NCBI RefSeq assembly: GCF_900105175.1
Contig: NZ_LT629771.1
Span: 62,001 to 126,000 of the forward strand
Origin: Jiangella sp. DSM 45060
GTDB lineage: Bacteria > Actinomycetota > Actinomycetes > Jiangellales > Jiangellaceae
DNA length: 64,000 bases
Direction of reading: 5' to 3'
A program made the translations under genes and the position numbers. Position 1 is the stretch's first letter. Each line of letters opens with the position of its first letter. Under the pieces are notes generated by a model. That model ran no database searches, was not told where the DNA came from, and saw nothing but the letters and a program-made list of their open reading frames with translations. Below, piece after piece: positions 38,886 through 46,363 of the stretch.

Positions 38886-39317
38886 CTAGGTGCGCTCCAG
38901 CACCACCACCGGAATCGTGCGCGGCGTCCGCTCCTCGTACGCGAGGTACACCGGCGCGAGCGTCGTCATCAGCGCCCAGAGCCGGCGCCGCTCCGCACCC
39001 CGCGCCGTCCGCGCCGTCGCGGTGAACCGATCGCCCTTGACCTGCACCTCCACGACGGGGTTGACGGCGAGGTTGCGGTACCAGGACGGGTGTGTCGCGG
39101 TGACGGCCGACCCCGACGCGACCAGCACGTACCGGTCGGCGTCGGTGCCGTAGAACAGCGCGTTGCGGTAGCGCCGCCCGCTGGTCCGGCCGGTCACCGT
39201 CAGCACCAGGTTCGGCACGCCGCCCTCGAGATGGCCGTCGCGGCCGTCGGTGGCGAGGTAGCGGCGCACGTGCTCGGCCACCGACCGGTCCGGACTGTCC
39301 ACGACGTCGCCGCTCAT
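38886..39317 (-). CDS. Deazaflavin (F420)-dependent nitroreductase family protein
   Basis: A 143-residue split-barrel protein of the Ddn family that uses reduced coenzyme F420. The family core NLVLTVTGRTSGRRYRNALF and the segment SWYRNLAVNPVVEVQVKGD are clear. The physiological substrate is unknown; quinones and unsaturated ketones are typical. ATG 39317 overlaps the stop of the truncated SDR gene (ATGA). Its end lies only a few bases before the promoter of the acetyltransferase gene. Confidence 0.88.
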   Translation of the reverse strand: MSGDVVDSPDRSVAEHVRRYLATDGRDGHLEGGVPNLVLTVTGRTSGRRYRNALFYGTDADRYVLVASGSAVTATHPSWYRNLAVNPVVEVQVKGDRFTATARTARGAERRRLWALMTTLAPVYLAYEERTPRTIPVVVLERT

Positions 39318-39592
39318 GCGCCGATCCCCTGCGCGAAGCCGCCGTCGACGGTGCCGAGCCGCTGCTCGACGGCGGCGGCGAGCCGGTCGACGTCGGCGAG
39401 GCTGGCGGCGTCGGAGCGCTCCACGCGCGCCCGCGCGGGGTCGAGGGCGGCCAGCTCCTCGGCGACGCGGTGCTCGTTGCGGCCGGTCAGCACGACCTCG
39501 GCGCCGCCGTCGAGGAGCGCGCGGACGATCGCCAGCCCCATGCCGTGGGTGCCGCCGGTGACGACGGCCCTGGTTCCGGTGAACCTGCCCAT
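39314..39592 (-). pseudogene. Internally deleted short-chain dehydrogenase
   Basis: The 92-residue product starts like a full SDR: TRAVVTGGTHGMGLAIVRAL with the NAD(P) motif TGGTHGMG, then VVLTGRNEHRVAEELAALD. It breaks at RLGTVD and jumps to GGFAQGIGA, the usual C-terminus of such proteins (VDGGFAQG). About 150 residues, with the NAG motif and the Ser-Tyr-Lys active site, are missing in frame. GGAG lies 8 nt before ATG 39592, so it may still be translated, coupling to the downstream Ddn-type gene. Confidence 0.75.
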
Positions 39593-39618
39593 GATGGTGT
39601 CTCCTTCGAGGTGAGTGG

Positions 39619-41049
39619 TCAGGACACGAGTGCGGGCGCGGCGGGGTCGGCGGCCGGGCGGCGGCGACGCCGGCGACGGAGGCCGGACGCGGTGACGACG
39701 ACGCCGATCAGGGCGGCGGCCAGCGGGACCAGCAGCGCCGTCCGGAACGCGTCCAGATCCGCGCCGTCCGGCCCGCTGCTGCCGACCACGACCGCCGTCA
39801 CGACGGCCAGCCCGAGCGCCGACCCGAACTGGAACGACGTCGTCAGAACGCCGCTGGCCAGCCCCTGTTCCTCCGCGGCGACGCCGTCGGTCGCGGCGAT
39901 CGTCAGCGGCCCGTAGCCCAGCGCGAACGCGGTGCTCAGCACGAGGAACGACGGCAGCATGGCGGCGTACGTCCAGTCCGCGCCGACCCGCAGGAACAGC
40001 GCGTACGCCACGGCGGCCAGCGCCAGCCCGGCCACGATCACCGTCGCGTTGCCGAACCGGCGCACGAGCACCGGCGTCAGCGTCGGCGCGAGGATCGCGT
40101 CCAGGCCGAGCACCATCAGAGCGAGCCCGGTCTGCGTCTCCGACCAGCCGCGGTACTCCTGCAGGTAGAGCACGGCGATGAACTGGAACCCGACGAACCC
40201 GCCGACCAGCAGCATCGCGCCGGCGTTGGCCCGCAGCAGCGGCGCGGAGCGCAACAGTCCGAGCCGCAGCAGCGGCGTGCGGGAGCGGCGCTCGATCGTC
40301 ACGAACAGCGCCAGCAGCGCCAGCCCGGCGGCCGCCGTCGTCACCGTCGAACCGGGGTCGACCTCGGGCAGCATGACGACGGTGTAGACGAGCAGCAGCA
40401 TGGCGCCGGTGAGGCTGAGCGTGCCGCCGACGTCGTACCCGCCGCCGGCCCGCGCGGCCGGGGTGTCGTGCGGGATCAGCCGCACCGCCGCCGCCAGGAT
40501 GACCGCGGCCATGATGACCGGGGCGAAGAACACCCAGCGCCAGTCGATCGACGTCAGCAGCCCGCCGGTGACCATGCCCAACGAGAAGCCGCCGGCCGCG
40601 ATGCCGGCGTAGACCAGCAGGGCGCGGGTCCGCAGCGGGCCCTCGGGGAACGTCGTCGTGATGATCGAGAGGCCGGCCGGGGTCATGAACGCCGCCGCGA
40701 CGCCGGTGACGAACCGGGCGAGGATCAGCAGCCAGCCGTCGGTGGCCAGGCCGCCGAGGCCGGAGAAGAGCAGGAAGACGGTGAGCCACAGCACGAACAT
40801 CCGGCGCCGGCCGAGCAGGTCGGAGGCGCGGCCGCCGAGCAGCACGAAGCCGCCGTAGCCGAGCACGTACGCGCTCACCACCCACTGCAGTGACGACGTG
40901 GACAGGCCGAGGTCGGCCCGGATCGAGGGGAGCGCGACGCCCATCATCGAGACGTCGATGCCTTCGAGGAAGATCGCGCTGCTGAGCACGAGCAGGATGG
41001 CCCAGCCGCGGCCGGTGAGCCGGTCGGCGGGTGCCGTCGGGGTTGGCAC
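39619..41049 (-). CDS. MFS drug-efflux transporter, DHA2 (14-helix) type
   Basis: A 476-residue membrane protein with about 14 predicted helices. The opening FLEGIDVSMMGVALPSIRAD, the loop GGRASDLLGRRRMFV and the antiporter motif C-like GIAAGGFSLGMVTGGLL are typical of drug:proton antiporters of the DHA2 group. The C-terminus is a short Arg-rich tail. GTG 41049 has GAAGGAG 9 nt upstream. It is divergent from an HxlR regulator with an inverted repeat between them, so it is probably induced by a compound sensed through that regulator. Confidence 0.88.
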   Translation of the reverse strand: MPTPTAPADRLTGRGWAILLVLSSAIFLEGIDVSMMGVALPSIRADLGLSTSSLQWVVSAYVLGYGGFVLLGGRASDLLGRRRMFVLWLTVFLLFSGLGGLATDGWLLILARFVTGVAAAFMTPAGLSIITTTFPEGPLRTRALLVYAGIAAGGFSLGMVTGGLLTSIDWRWVFFAPVIMAAVILAAAVRLIPHDTPAARAGGGYDVGGTLSLTGAMLLLVYTVVMLPEVDPGSTVTTAAAGLALLALFVTIERRSRTPLLRLGLLRSAPLLRANAGAMLLVGGFVGFQFIAVLYLQEYRGWSETQTGLALMVLGLDAILAPTLTPVLVRRFGNATVIVAGLALAAVAYALFLRVGADWTYAAMLPSFLVLSTAFALGYGPLTIAATDGVAAEEQGLASGVLTTSFQFGSALGLAVVTAVVVGSSGPDGADLDAFRTALLVPLAAALIGVVVTASGLRRRRRRRPAADPAAPALVS

Positions 41050-41073
41050 GGGAAGCGCTCCTTCATGGTTATC

Positions 41074-41123
41074 GAACCGAGGGTCGGTTCTTTCTTGTAA
41101 CTGATCGCATCTTCCGGCACTAT
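41074..41123. promoter_or_regulatory. HxlR/MFS divergent promoter and operator
   Basis: GAACCGA-GGG-TCGGTTC (41074-41090) is a perfect 7-bp inverted repeat. Rightward, TTGTAA (41095-41100), a 17-nt spacer and CACTAT (41118-41123) form a good promoter, 8 nt before ATG 41132 of hxlR (leaderless). Leftward, GATAAC (41073-41068) could serve the transporter, placing the repeat inside its promoter. Confidence 0.6.
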
Positions 41124-41131
41124 GGCTGACC

Positions 41132-41566
41132 ATGGAAGAAGGCACTTCGAAGTCACCCGGGCACCCTCAGGGAACCGACGACTGCCAGCAGTGGGACCCG
41201 CGCGAAGACTGCGACGTCCGGCAGATCCTCGACCGCATCGCGGACAAGTGGTCGCTGCTCGTCATCGCCCTGCTCGACGGCCGCAGCCTGCGCTTCACCG
41301 AGCTGCGCCGCCGCATCGACGGCGTCAGCCAGCGGATGCTGACGGTCACCCTGCGCCAGCTGGAGCGCGACGGCCTGGTCCGGCGCACCGTGCACCCCGT
41401 CGTGCCGCCGCGGGTCGACTACGAGTTGACGCCTCTCGGCGCCACGCTGCACGACACCATCGAGGCGCTGGTCCGCTGGACCGAGGACCACCAGCAGGAG
41501 ATCGCCGCCGCGCGCGACGCATACGACCAGCGCGCCGCGGCCGCCGCCGAGCTCGTCGACGCCTGA
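41132..41566 (+). CDS. HxlR-family winged-helix regulator
   Basis: A 144-residue DNA-binding protein. The HxlR signature lies at residues about 26-105: DCDVRQILDRIADKWSLLVI, LRFTELRRRIDGVSQRMLT and RQLERDGLVRRTVHPVVPPR. Cys28 in REDCDV is at the position where redox- or electrophile-sensing members carry a reactive cysteine. The divergent MFS gene is the likely target. The transcript is probably leaderless, since the -10 box ends 8 nt before ATG. Confidence 0.9.
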   Translation: MEEGTSKSPGHPQGTDDCQQWDPREDCDVRQILDRIADKWSLLVIALLDGRSLRFTELRRRIDGVSQRMLTVTLRQLERDGLVRRTVHPVVPPRVDYELTPLGATLHDTIEALVRWTEDHQQEIAAARDAYDQRAAAAAELVDA

Positions 41567-41623
41567 GGTTCCTGCGCGGAACGGGGTGCGCGGGCGCCCG
41601 CCGATGTGGCAGACTCTGCGCTC

Positions 41624-41695
41624 GTGATCGCCATGCCGACCCGCACCGCCGTCCCGGCGGTCCTCGGCATGCCCTGCTGTTGTCGCTGTCGCTGA
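41624..41695 (+). CDS. Leaderless poly-cysteine leader peptide
   Basis: A 23-codon ORF (GTG 41624 to TGA 41695) whose peptide ends MPCCCRCR, with four cysteines in the last six residues. CAGACT (41610-41615) ends 8 nt before the GTG, so the message is probably leaderless. It lies 64 nt upstream of a PIG-L deacetylase gene. Poly-cysteine leaderless short ORFs are established cysteine-responsive attenuators in mycobacteria. This one is too short for routine gene calling. ATG 41633 is an alternative start. Confidence 0.72.
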   Translation: MIAMPTRTAVPAVLGMPCCCRCR

Positions 41696-41758
41696 ACCCC
41701 ACCCGCGACCCGGCCACCTCCGGAGCCGTTCGCCGGCTCCGTCACCACAGCAGGCAGG
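41673..41758 (+). promoter_or_regulatory. Cysteine-responsive attenuator: Cys codons pair with the PIG-L ribosome-binding region
   Basis: CCTGCTGT (41673-41680), covering the first Cys codons, is exactly complementary to ACAGCAGG (41747-41754) beside the start at 41760. A competing local hairpin GGAGCCG/CGGCTCC lies at about 41722-41740. Ribosomes stalling at Cys codons would keep the ribosome-binding region free; completed translation would let it be sequestered. The mechanism is inferred. Confidence 0.6.
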
Positions 41759-41759
41759 A

Positions 41760-42563
41760 ATGCTCTCGAACCCCTCGCCCCTCCGCGGGCGCACCGTCCT
41801 CGTCCTCCACGCCCACCCCGACGACGAGGCGATCTTCACCGGCGTGACGATGCGCCGGCTGGCCGACGCCGGGGCGCGGGTCGTGCTGGTCACGGCCACG
41901 CTCGGCGAGTTGGGCGAGGTGCACGTGCCGCTGTCGCCCGGCGAGACGATGGCGCAGCGGCGGGTCGCCGAGCTGGAGAACGCGGCGTCCCTGCTGGGCG
42001 TGCAACGCCTGGTGCTGCTCGGCGCCCGCGACTCCGGGCTTCCCGGCGCCGCTGACAACGTCCACCCGGACGCCCTCGCCGCGGCCGACCCCGAGCGGGT
42101 CGCCCGCCGCGTCGCCGCCCTGATCGACGAGGAGTCCGCCGAGACCCTCGTCCACGACGACGGCCGCGGCATCTACGGACACCCCGACCACCTGGCCGCG
42201 CACCGTATCGGCGCGGCGGCCGCCCGGCTGACCGGCGTCGCCGCCTACCAGTCCACCGTCGATCGCGACCACCTGCACGACCGTGTCACCCGGTCGCACC
42301 TCATCCATGCCGCCGCCGAGGCGACCGGGTTGCCCTTCGGCGTCCCGTCCTCCGACGTCGCGCTGCGCATCGGCGCGACGGCGGGGGAGCTGGCGGTCAA
42401 GCGGGCCGCCATCGCCGTCCACGCCAGCCAGGTCAGCGCCGAGTCGCTCGGCCACGCCGGCTTCGACGAGGCGTACGGCTACGAGTGGTACCTGCGCACC
42501 GGCGACGGCCGCGGGGTCCTCGACGAACTCGCCGCCCCCGCCGCCGTCGGCGCCCCTGCCTGA
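41760..42563 (+). CDS. PIG-L/LmbE-family zinc deacetylase
   Basis: A 267-residue cytoplasmic enzyme of the family that includes MshB and Mca of mycothiol metabolism. The zinc motif AHPDDE is at residues 18-23, and the third ligand is in GIYGHPDHLAAHRIG. The C-terminal part, with VKRAAIAVHASQVSAES, resembles Mca/MshB relatives. The upstream cysteine leader suggests a role tied to thiol or cysteine supply, such as amide hydrolysis of cysteinyl-glucosaminyl-inositol conjugates. Substrate inferred, not shown. Confidence 0.88.
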   Translation: MLSNPSPLRGRTVLVLHAHPDDEAIFTGVTMRRLADAGARVVLVTATLGELGEVHVPLSPGETMAQRRVAELENAASLLGVQRLVLLGARDSGLPGAADNVHPDALAAADPERVARRVAALIDEESAETLVHDDGRGIYGHPDHLAAHRIGAAAARLTGVAAYQSTVDRDHLHDRVTRSHLIHAAAEATGLPFGVPSSDVALRIGATAGELAVKRAAIAVHASQVSAESLGHAGFDEAYGYEWYLRTGDGRGVLDELAAPAAVGAPA

Positions 42564-42565
42564 GC

Positions 42566-42895
42566 CAACCAGCCGCGGCGCTCGGCCTCACGGATCAGGT
42601 TCCGGGCGCCCGGGTTGGTCAGGCCGAGCGCTCGCTGAACGCTCGTCACCGTGACGAATGGGTCGCGGAACAGTCGGTCGACCAGCGCAGGCAGTTCGAT
42701 CGCGACTTGCTGGCCACGGCCTCACGGGCGAGGTACGGCACGACGAGGAGCTCGGGGCCGCGGATGCTACGGCCGAGATCCTGGAGGTGGCCGAGGGCGG
42801 CGTCGGCCCCTCCGAGAGAAGCGCTCCATTCCCTATTCGAGTTGGGAAGGAACCCGATCTTCCGAGTCTCGAGTCGTTCCGTTGGAAGGATGCCG
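42566..42895 (-). pseudogene. Internally deleted Fic-family gene remnant
   Basis: Reading leftward, one frame gives GADAALGHLQDLGRS, then GPELLVVPYLAREAVAS, the N-terminal part of Fic-family proteins up to the point where REAVLSSRIEGT is expected. Near 42705-42718 it switches to another frame giving QQVAIELPALVDRLFRDPF, then VTSVQRALGLTNPGARN and REAERRGWL, the C-terminal helix-turn-helix. The Fic catalytic motif HPFxxGNGR is gone. The remnant fills the 337-bp gap between the PIG-L and adenosine deaminase-like genes and ends before a natural C-terminus. Confidence 0.72.
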
Positions 42896-42900
42896 AACGG

Positions 42901-43926
42901 TCAAGACGCCAGCCAGGCGTCGACGCCTTCGAGGAGGACCTTGCGGACGTCCGACGGCGCCGCCGAGCCCTCGATCGAGCCGCGGGCGAGCTCGGCCAGC
43001 TCGGCGTCGGAGAAGCCGTGCACATGCCGCGCCGTCTCGTACTGGTCCAGCAGCCGCGACCCGAACAGCAGCGGGTCGTCGGCGCCGAGCGCGACCCTCG
43101 CCCCCGCGTCGGCCAGGGTGCGCAGTGGCACGTCCGCGGGCGTCGCGTAGACGCCGAGGCTGACGTTGGAGGCGGGGCAGACCTCGAGGGTGGTCCGCGC
43201 GTCGACGATGCGGGCCAGCAGCGCGGGGTCCTCCACCGAGCGGATGCCGTGCCCCAGCCGGTCGGCGTGGAGGTCGTCGAGGCAGGCGCGGGCGCTGCCT
43301 GGGCCGCGCAGCTCGCCACCGTGCGGGACGGAGATGAGGTCGGCCCGGACGGCGATGGCGAACGCCGGCGCGAACTCGGCGATGACGCCGCGCCGCTCGT
43401 CGTTGGAGAGCCCGAACCCGACCACGCCGCGGCCCGCGTACTGGACGGCGAGCCGGGCCAGCGTGCGGGCGTCGAGCGGGTGCCGGGTCCGGTTCGCCGC
43501 GATGACCACGGCGATCCCGACCCCCGTCGACGCCGAGGCGGCACGCGCCGCGTCGAGCACGAGGTCGGTGAACGCGGTGATGCCGCCGAACCGGCCGCCG
43601 TAGCCGGACGGGTCGACCTGGATCTCCAGCCAGCCCGACCCCTCGGCCGCCTCGTCCTCGGCCGCCTCGGTGACCAGCCGCCGCACGTCGCGCTCCGCCC
43701 GCAGCACCGACCGCGCGAGGTCGTACAGCCGCTGGAACCGGAACCAGCCCTTCTCGTCGGCCGCCGACAGCAGCGGCGGCCAGTCCTCGCGCAGCGAGTC
43801 GGGCAGCCGCACGCCGTGCTCGTCGGCGAGGTCGAGGAGCGTCGCGTGCCGCATCGAGCCGGTGAAGTGCAGGTGCAGGTGCGCCTTGGGCAGTGCCCGC
43901 AGGTCGCGAAGGGCTGGTCCGGTCAC
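42901..43926 (-). CDS. Adenosine deaminase-like amidohydrolase
   Basis: A 341-residue zinc enzyme of the adenosine/AMP deaminase family. Metal ligands lie in KAHLHLHFTGS (residues 14-24), and the catalytic glutamate is in PHGGE, where HAGE is usual. LGHGI, CPASNVSLG and LGADDPLLFG complete the site. The protein may deaminate adenosine, or adenine-type or N6-substituted bases; the Gly in HGGE and FTGS in place of LDGA argue for caution. GTG 43926 is 10 bp after the aminotransferase stop, so the two probably form an operon. Confidence 0.85.
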   Translation of the reverse strand: MTGPALRDLRALPKAHLHLHFTGSMRHATLLDLADEHGVRLPDSLREDWPPLLSAADEKGWFRFQRLYDLARSVLRAERDVRRLVTEAAEDEAAEGSGWLEIQVDPSGYGGRFGGITAFTDLVLDAARAASASTGVGIAVVIAANRTRHPLDARTLARLAVQYAGRGVVGFGLSNDERRGVIAEFAPAFAIAVRADLISVPHGGELRGPGSARACLDDLHADRLGHGIRSVEDPALLARIVDARTTLEVCPASNVSLGVYATPADVPLRTLADAGARVALGADDPLLFGSRLLDQYETARHVHGFSDAELAELARGSIEGSAAPSDVRKVLLEGVDAWLAS

Positions 43927-43936
43927 CGCCGCGAAC

Positions 43937-45163
43937 TCAGCCGAGCAGCCGCTGGATGCGCCCGACGCCCTCGGCGAGATCGTCGTCGCCCAGGGCGTAC
44001 GAGAGCCGCAGGTAGCCGCTCGGGCCGAACGCCTCGCCCGGCACCACCGCGACCTCGGCCTCCTCGAGGATCAGCTCGGCCAGCTCGGCGCTGGTCTTCG
44101 GCGTGCGCCCGGCGATGGTGCGGCCGAGCACGTCCTTCACCGAAGGGTAGGCGTAGAACGCGCCCTCGGGCTCGGGGCAGAAGACGCCGTCGATCTCGTT
44201 GAGCATCGACACCATGGTGCGGCGGCGGCGGTCGAAGGCGGCCCGCATCTGCTCGACGGCGGAGAGGTCGCCGGAGACGGCGGCCAGCGCGGCCCGCTGC
44301 GCGACGTTGGAGACGTTGGACGTGGCGTGCGACTGCAGGTTGCCGGCCGCCTTGATGACGTCCTTCGGGCCGATCATCCAGCCGACCCGCCAGCCCGTCA
44401 TCGCGTACGTCTTGGCCACGCCGTTGACGACGACGCAGGTGTCGGCCAGCTCGGGCACCTCGACCACGATGGACGAGAACGTGGCGTCACCGTAGACGAG
44501 GTGCTCGTAGATCTCGTCGGTGACGACCCACAGGCCGTTGGCGTGCGCCCACCGGCCGATCTCGCGGACCGCCTCGGGGGAGTACACGGCGCCGGTGGGG
44601 TTCGACGGCGACACGAACAGCAGCACCTTGGTGCGCGGCGTGCGGGCCGCCTCGAGCTGCTCGACGCTGACGCGGTAGCCGGTGGTCTCGTCGGCCAGCA
44701 CCTCGACGGGGACGCCGCCGGCCAGCGCGATGGACTCGGGGTACGTGGTCCAGTACGGCGTCGGCAGCAGCACTTCGTCGCCGGGGTCGAGCAGCGCCGC
44801 GAAGGTCTCGTAGACGGCCTGCTTGCCGCCGTTGGTGATGAGCACCTGGCTCGGCTCGACCTGGTAGCCGGAGTCGCGCAGCGTCTTCGCCGCGACGGCC
44901 TCCTTCAGCTCCGGCAGGCCGCCGGCCGGGGTGTAGCGGTGGTTGCGGGGGTCGCGGCAGGCCTCGACGGCGGCCTCGACGATGTAGTCGGGCGTCGCGA
45001 AGTCGGGCTCGCCGGCCCCGAAGCCGATGACCGGCCGGCCCGCCGCCTTGAGCGCCTTCGCCTTCGCATCCACCGCGAGCGTGGCCGACTCGGCGATGGC
45101 GGCGATGCGGGCAGAGACGCGGGGGCGGGCGCCGGCGGGCGCAGGCGAGGTCATGCCGTTCAT
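43937..45163 (-). CDS. aspC: Aspartate aminotransferase (class I/II, PLP)
   Basis: A 408-residue fold-type I transaminase that interconverts aspartate and 2-oxoglutarate with oxaloacetate and glutamate. The PLP lysine is Lys251 in [16 protein letters not shown]. Other family marks are [24 protein letters not shown] and [11 protein letters not shown]. This is the I-gamma type common in Gram-positives. ATG 45163 is used; ATG 45154 is an alternative. In many actinobacteria the orthologue neighbours secE and its tRNA. Here it is 3 kb from them with unrelated genes between. Confidence 0.92.
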   Translation of the reverse strand: MNGMTSPAPAGARPRVSARIAAIAESATLAVDAKAKALKAAGRPVIGFGAGEPDFATPDYIVEAAVEACRDPRNHRYTPAGGLPELKEAVAAKTLRDSGYQVEPSQVLITNGGKQAVYETFAALLDPGDEVLLPTPYWTTYPESIALAGGVPVEVLADETTGYRVSVEQLEAARTPRTKVLLFVSPSNPTGAVYSPEAVREIGRWAHANGLWVVTDEIYEHLVYGDATFSSIVVEVPELADTCVVVNGVAKTYAMTGWRVGWMIGPKDVIKAAGNLQSHATSNVSNVAQRAALAAVSGDLSAVEQMRAAFDRRRRTMVSMLNEIDGVFCPEPEGAFYAYPSVKDVLGRTIAGRTPKTSAELAELILEEAEVAVVPGEAFGPSGYLRLSYALGDDDLAEGVGRIQRLLG

Positions 45164-45215
45164 CTTGGCATCACCTCGCTGCGCCGCGCCAAGGGGTTGC
45201 GCCGATTGGACGGCG

Positions 45216-45845
45216 TCAGCGCCGCTTGCCGCTGACGGCGGCGTAGTAGGCGCTGGAGTCGGGCCTGTACAGCAGGTACAGGATGTACGCCGCCAGCGCG
45301 ATGGTCACCACGTTGATGAGCAGGTTGAGGCCGCCGCCACCGCTCAGCGAGAACAGCGTGAACAGGATGTTCAGACCACCGAGCACGGTGGCGACCACCC
45401 GGGCCCACGACTTGCCGGCCTTGTTGGCGTAGGCCATCCACAGCCACAGCGCGGCGCCGAGGAGGCCGACCACGATGCCCACCCCGACGATGAGGTTGGC
45501 GGCGGCGTCGACGTCGTCGGCGCTGAGGCTGCTGTCGTTGTCGCGGATCGCGTCGCGGATGGAGTCGCGCGCCAGCAGCGTGAACAGCAGGCCGAGCGCG
45601 GACAGGCCGGCGCCGACGTACATGAGGATGGCGGCGCGGCGGATCGACTGCGGCGGCTCGGACGGCGGCGCCGGCTCGCCCCAGGCGGCGGAACCCCCGT
45701 CGACCGGCCCGCTCCACGCCGGCGGCCCGCTGGGCGGCGGCGTGGCTCCCCACGGCTGCTCGGGCGGCCGGCCCTGGCCCGACTGCGCGTACGGGTTCTC
45801 GTCCTCGCCCGGACCGGATCCCGGCGGAGGGGTGGTGCCACTCAT
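45216..45845 (-). CDS. Four-helix membrane protein with Pro/Gly-rich N-terminus
   Basis: A 209-residue protein. Residues 1-70 are low complexity, rich in Pro, Gly and Trp (a cytoplasmic tail resembling DUF4190-like actinobacterial proteins). Four hydrophobic segments follow, around residues 80-102, 125-150, 155-175 and 180-200, ending in [23 protein letters not shown] 45845 is chosen as it begins MSGTTPPPG. The gene is paralogous to the next one, which shares LLYRPDS near the C-terminus. Function unknown. Confidence 0.78.
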   Translation of the reverse strand: MSGTTPPPGSGPGEDENPYAQSGQGRPPEQPWGATPPPSGPPAWSGPVDGGSAAWGEPAPPSEPPQSIRRAAILMYVGAGLSALGLLFTLLARDSIRDAIRDNDSSLSADDVDAAANLIVGVGIVVGLLGAALWLWMAYANKAGKSWARVVATVLGGLNILFTLFSLSGGGGLNLLINVVTIALAAYILYLLYRPDSSAYYAAVSGKRR

Positions 45846-45885
45846 GGTCGTTTCTCCATGTCGTCGGGTGCCTTTCTGGCGCACC

Positions 45886-46326
45886 CTAGCTGGTCGGAGG
45901 GGGTCGACGCAGGAACCAGCGCCGCGAATCGGGCCGGTACAACAGCCAGATCACCGCGACCGCCACCACCGCGATGAGAACGCTCACCACGTTGTAGAGG
46001 TCGAACCGGGGCCGCCCGGCGAGTACGGCGACGACCGAGGCCACGTACAGCACGGCGAAGAAGGCCGCGGCCCGCCGGGCCCGCCGGCTGCCGTGAGCGC
46101 AGTACCGGGCCACGAGCAGCCAGATCGCCGCCACGACGAACAGGAAGACGACGTACGAGCCGCGGGCGCTGGTGCCGGACGAGGTGTCGAGGGCGTCCTC
46201 GTACGCGTCGGGGTCGATCAGCCGCAGCAGGCCGAGCAGGGCCGTCAGGGCGGCGCCGGCGTACATGAGCCACACGGCTCGGACGACGTCGCGGGGTGGG
46301 CGCAACTCGGCTGCCGTGCCGCTCAT
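45886..46326 (-). CDS. Four-helix membrane protein, paralogue of the neighbour
   Basis: A 146-residue protein with four predicted helices (VVRAVWLMYAGAALTALLGL, SYVVFLFVVAAIWLLVA, AAAFFAVLYVASVVAVLAG and NVVSVLIAVVAVAVIWLLY). It lacks the proline-rich tail of the downstream paralogue but shares the MYxGAxLxALGLL-type first helix and the terminal LLYRPDS. It is 40 bp upstream of the paralogue in the same direction. Function unknown; no catalytic residues are visible. Confidence 0.78.
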   Translation of the reverse strand: MSGTAAELRPPRDVVRAVWLMYAGAALTALLGLLRLIDPDAYEDALDTSSGTSARGSYVVFLFVVAAIWLLVARYCAHGSRRARRAAAFFAVLYVASVVAVLAGRPRFDLYNVVSVLIAVVAVAVIWLLYRPDSRRWFLRRPPPTS

Positions 46327-46363
46327 GCCGTTCTCCGTCCCGTCGCGGGCCCGTGTATCGACT

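Noticed and set aside
42588..43544. 318-codon minus-strand frame across the Fic remnant and adenosine deaminase-like gene
   Set aside because: Out of frame with both; an artefact of GC bias. The Fic similarity lies in two other frames.
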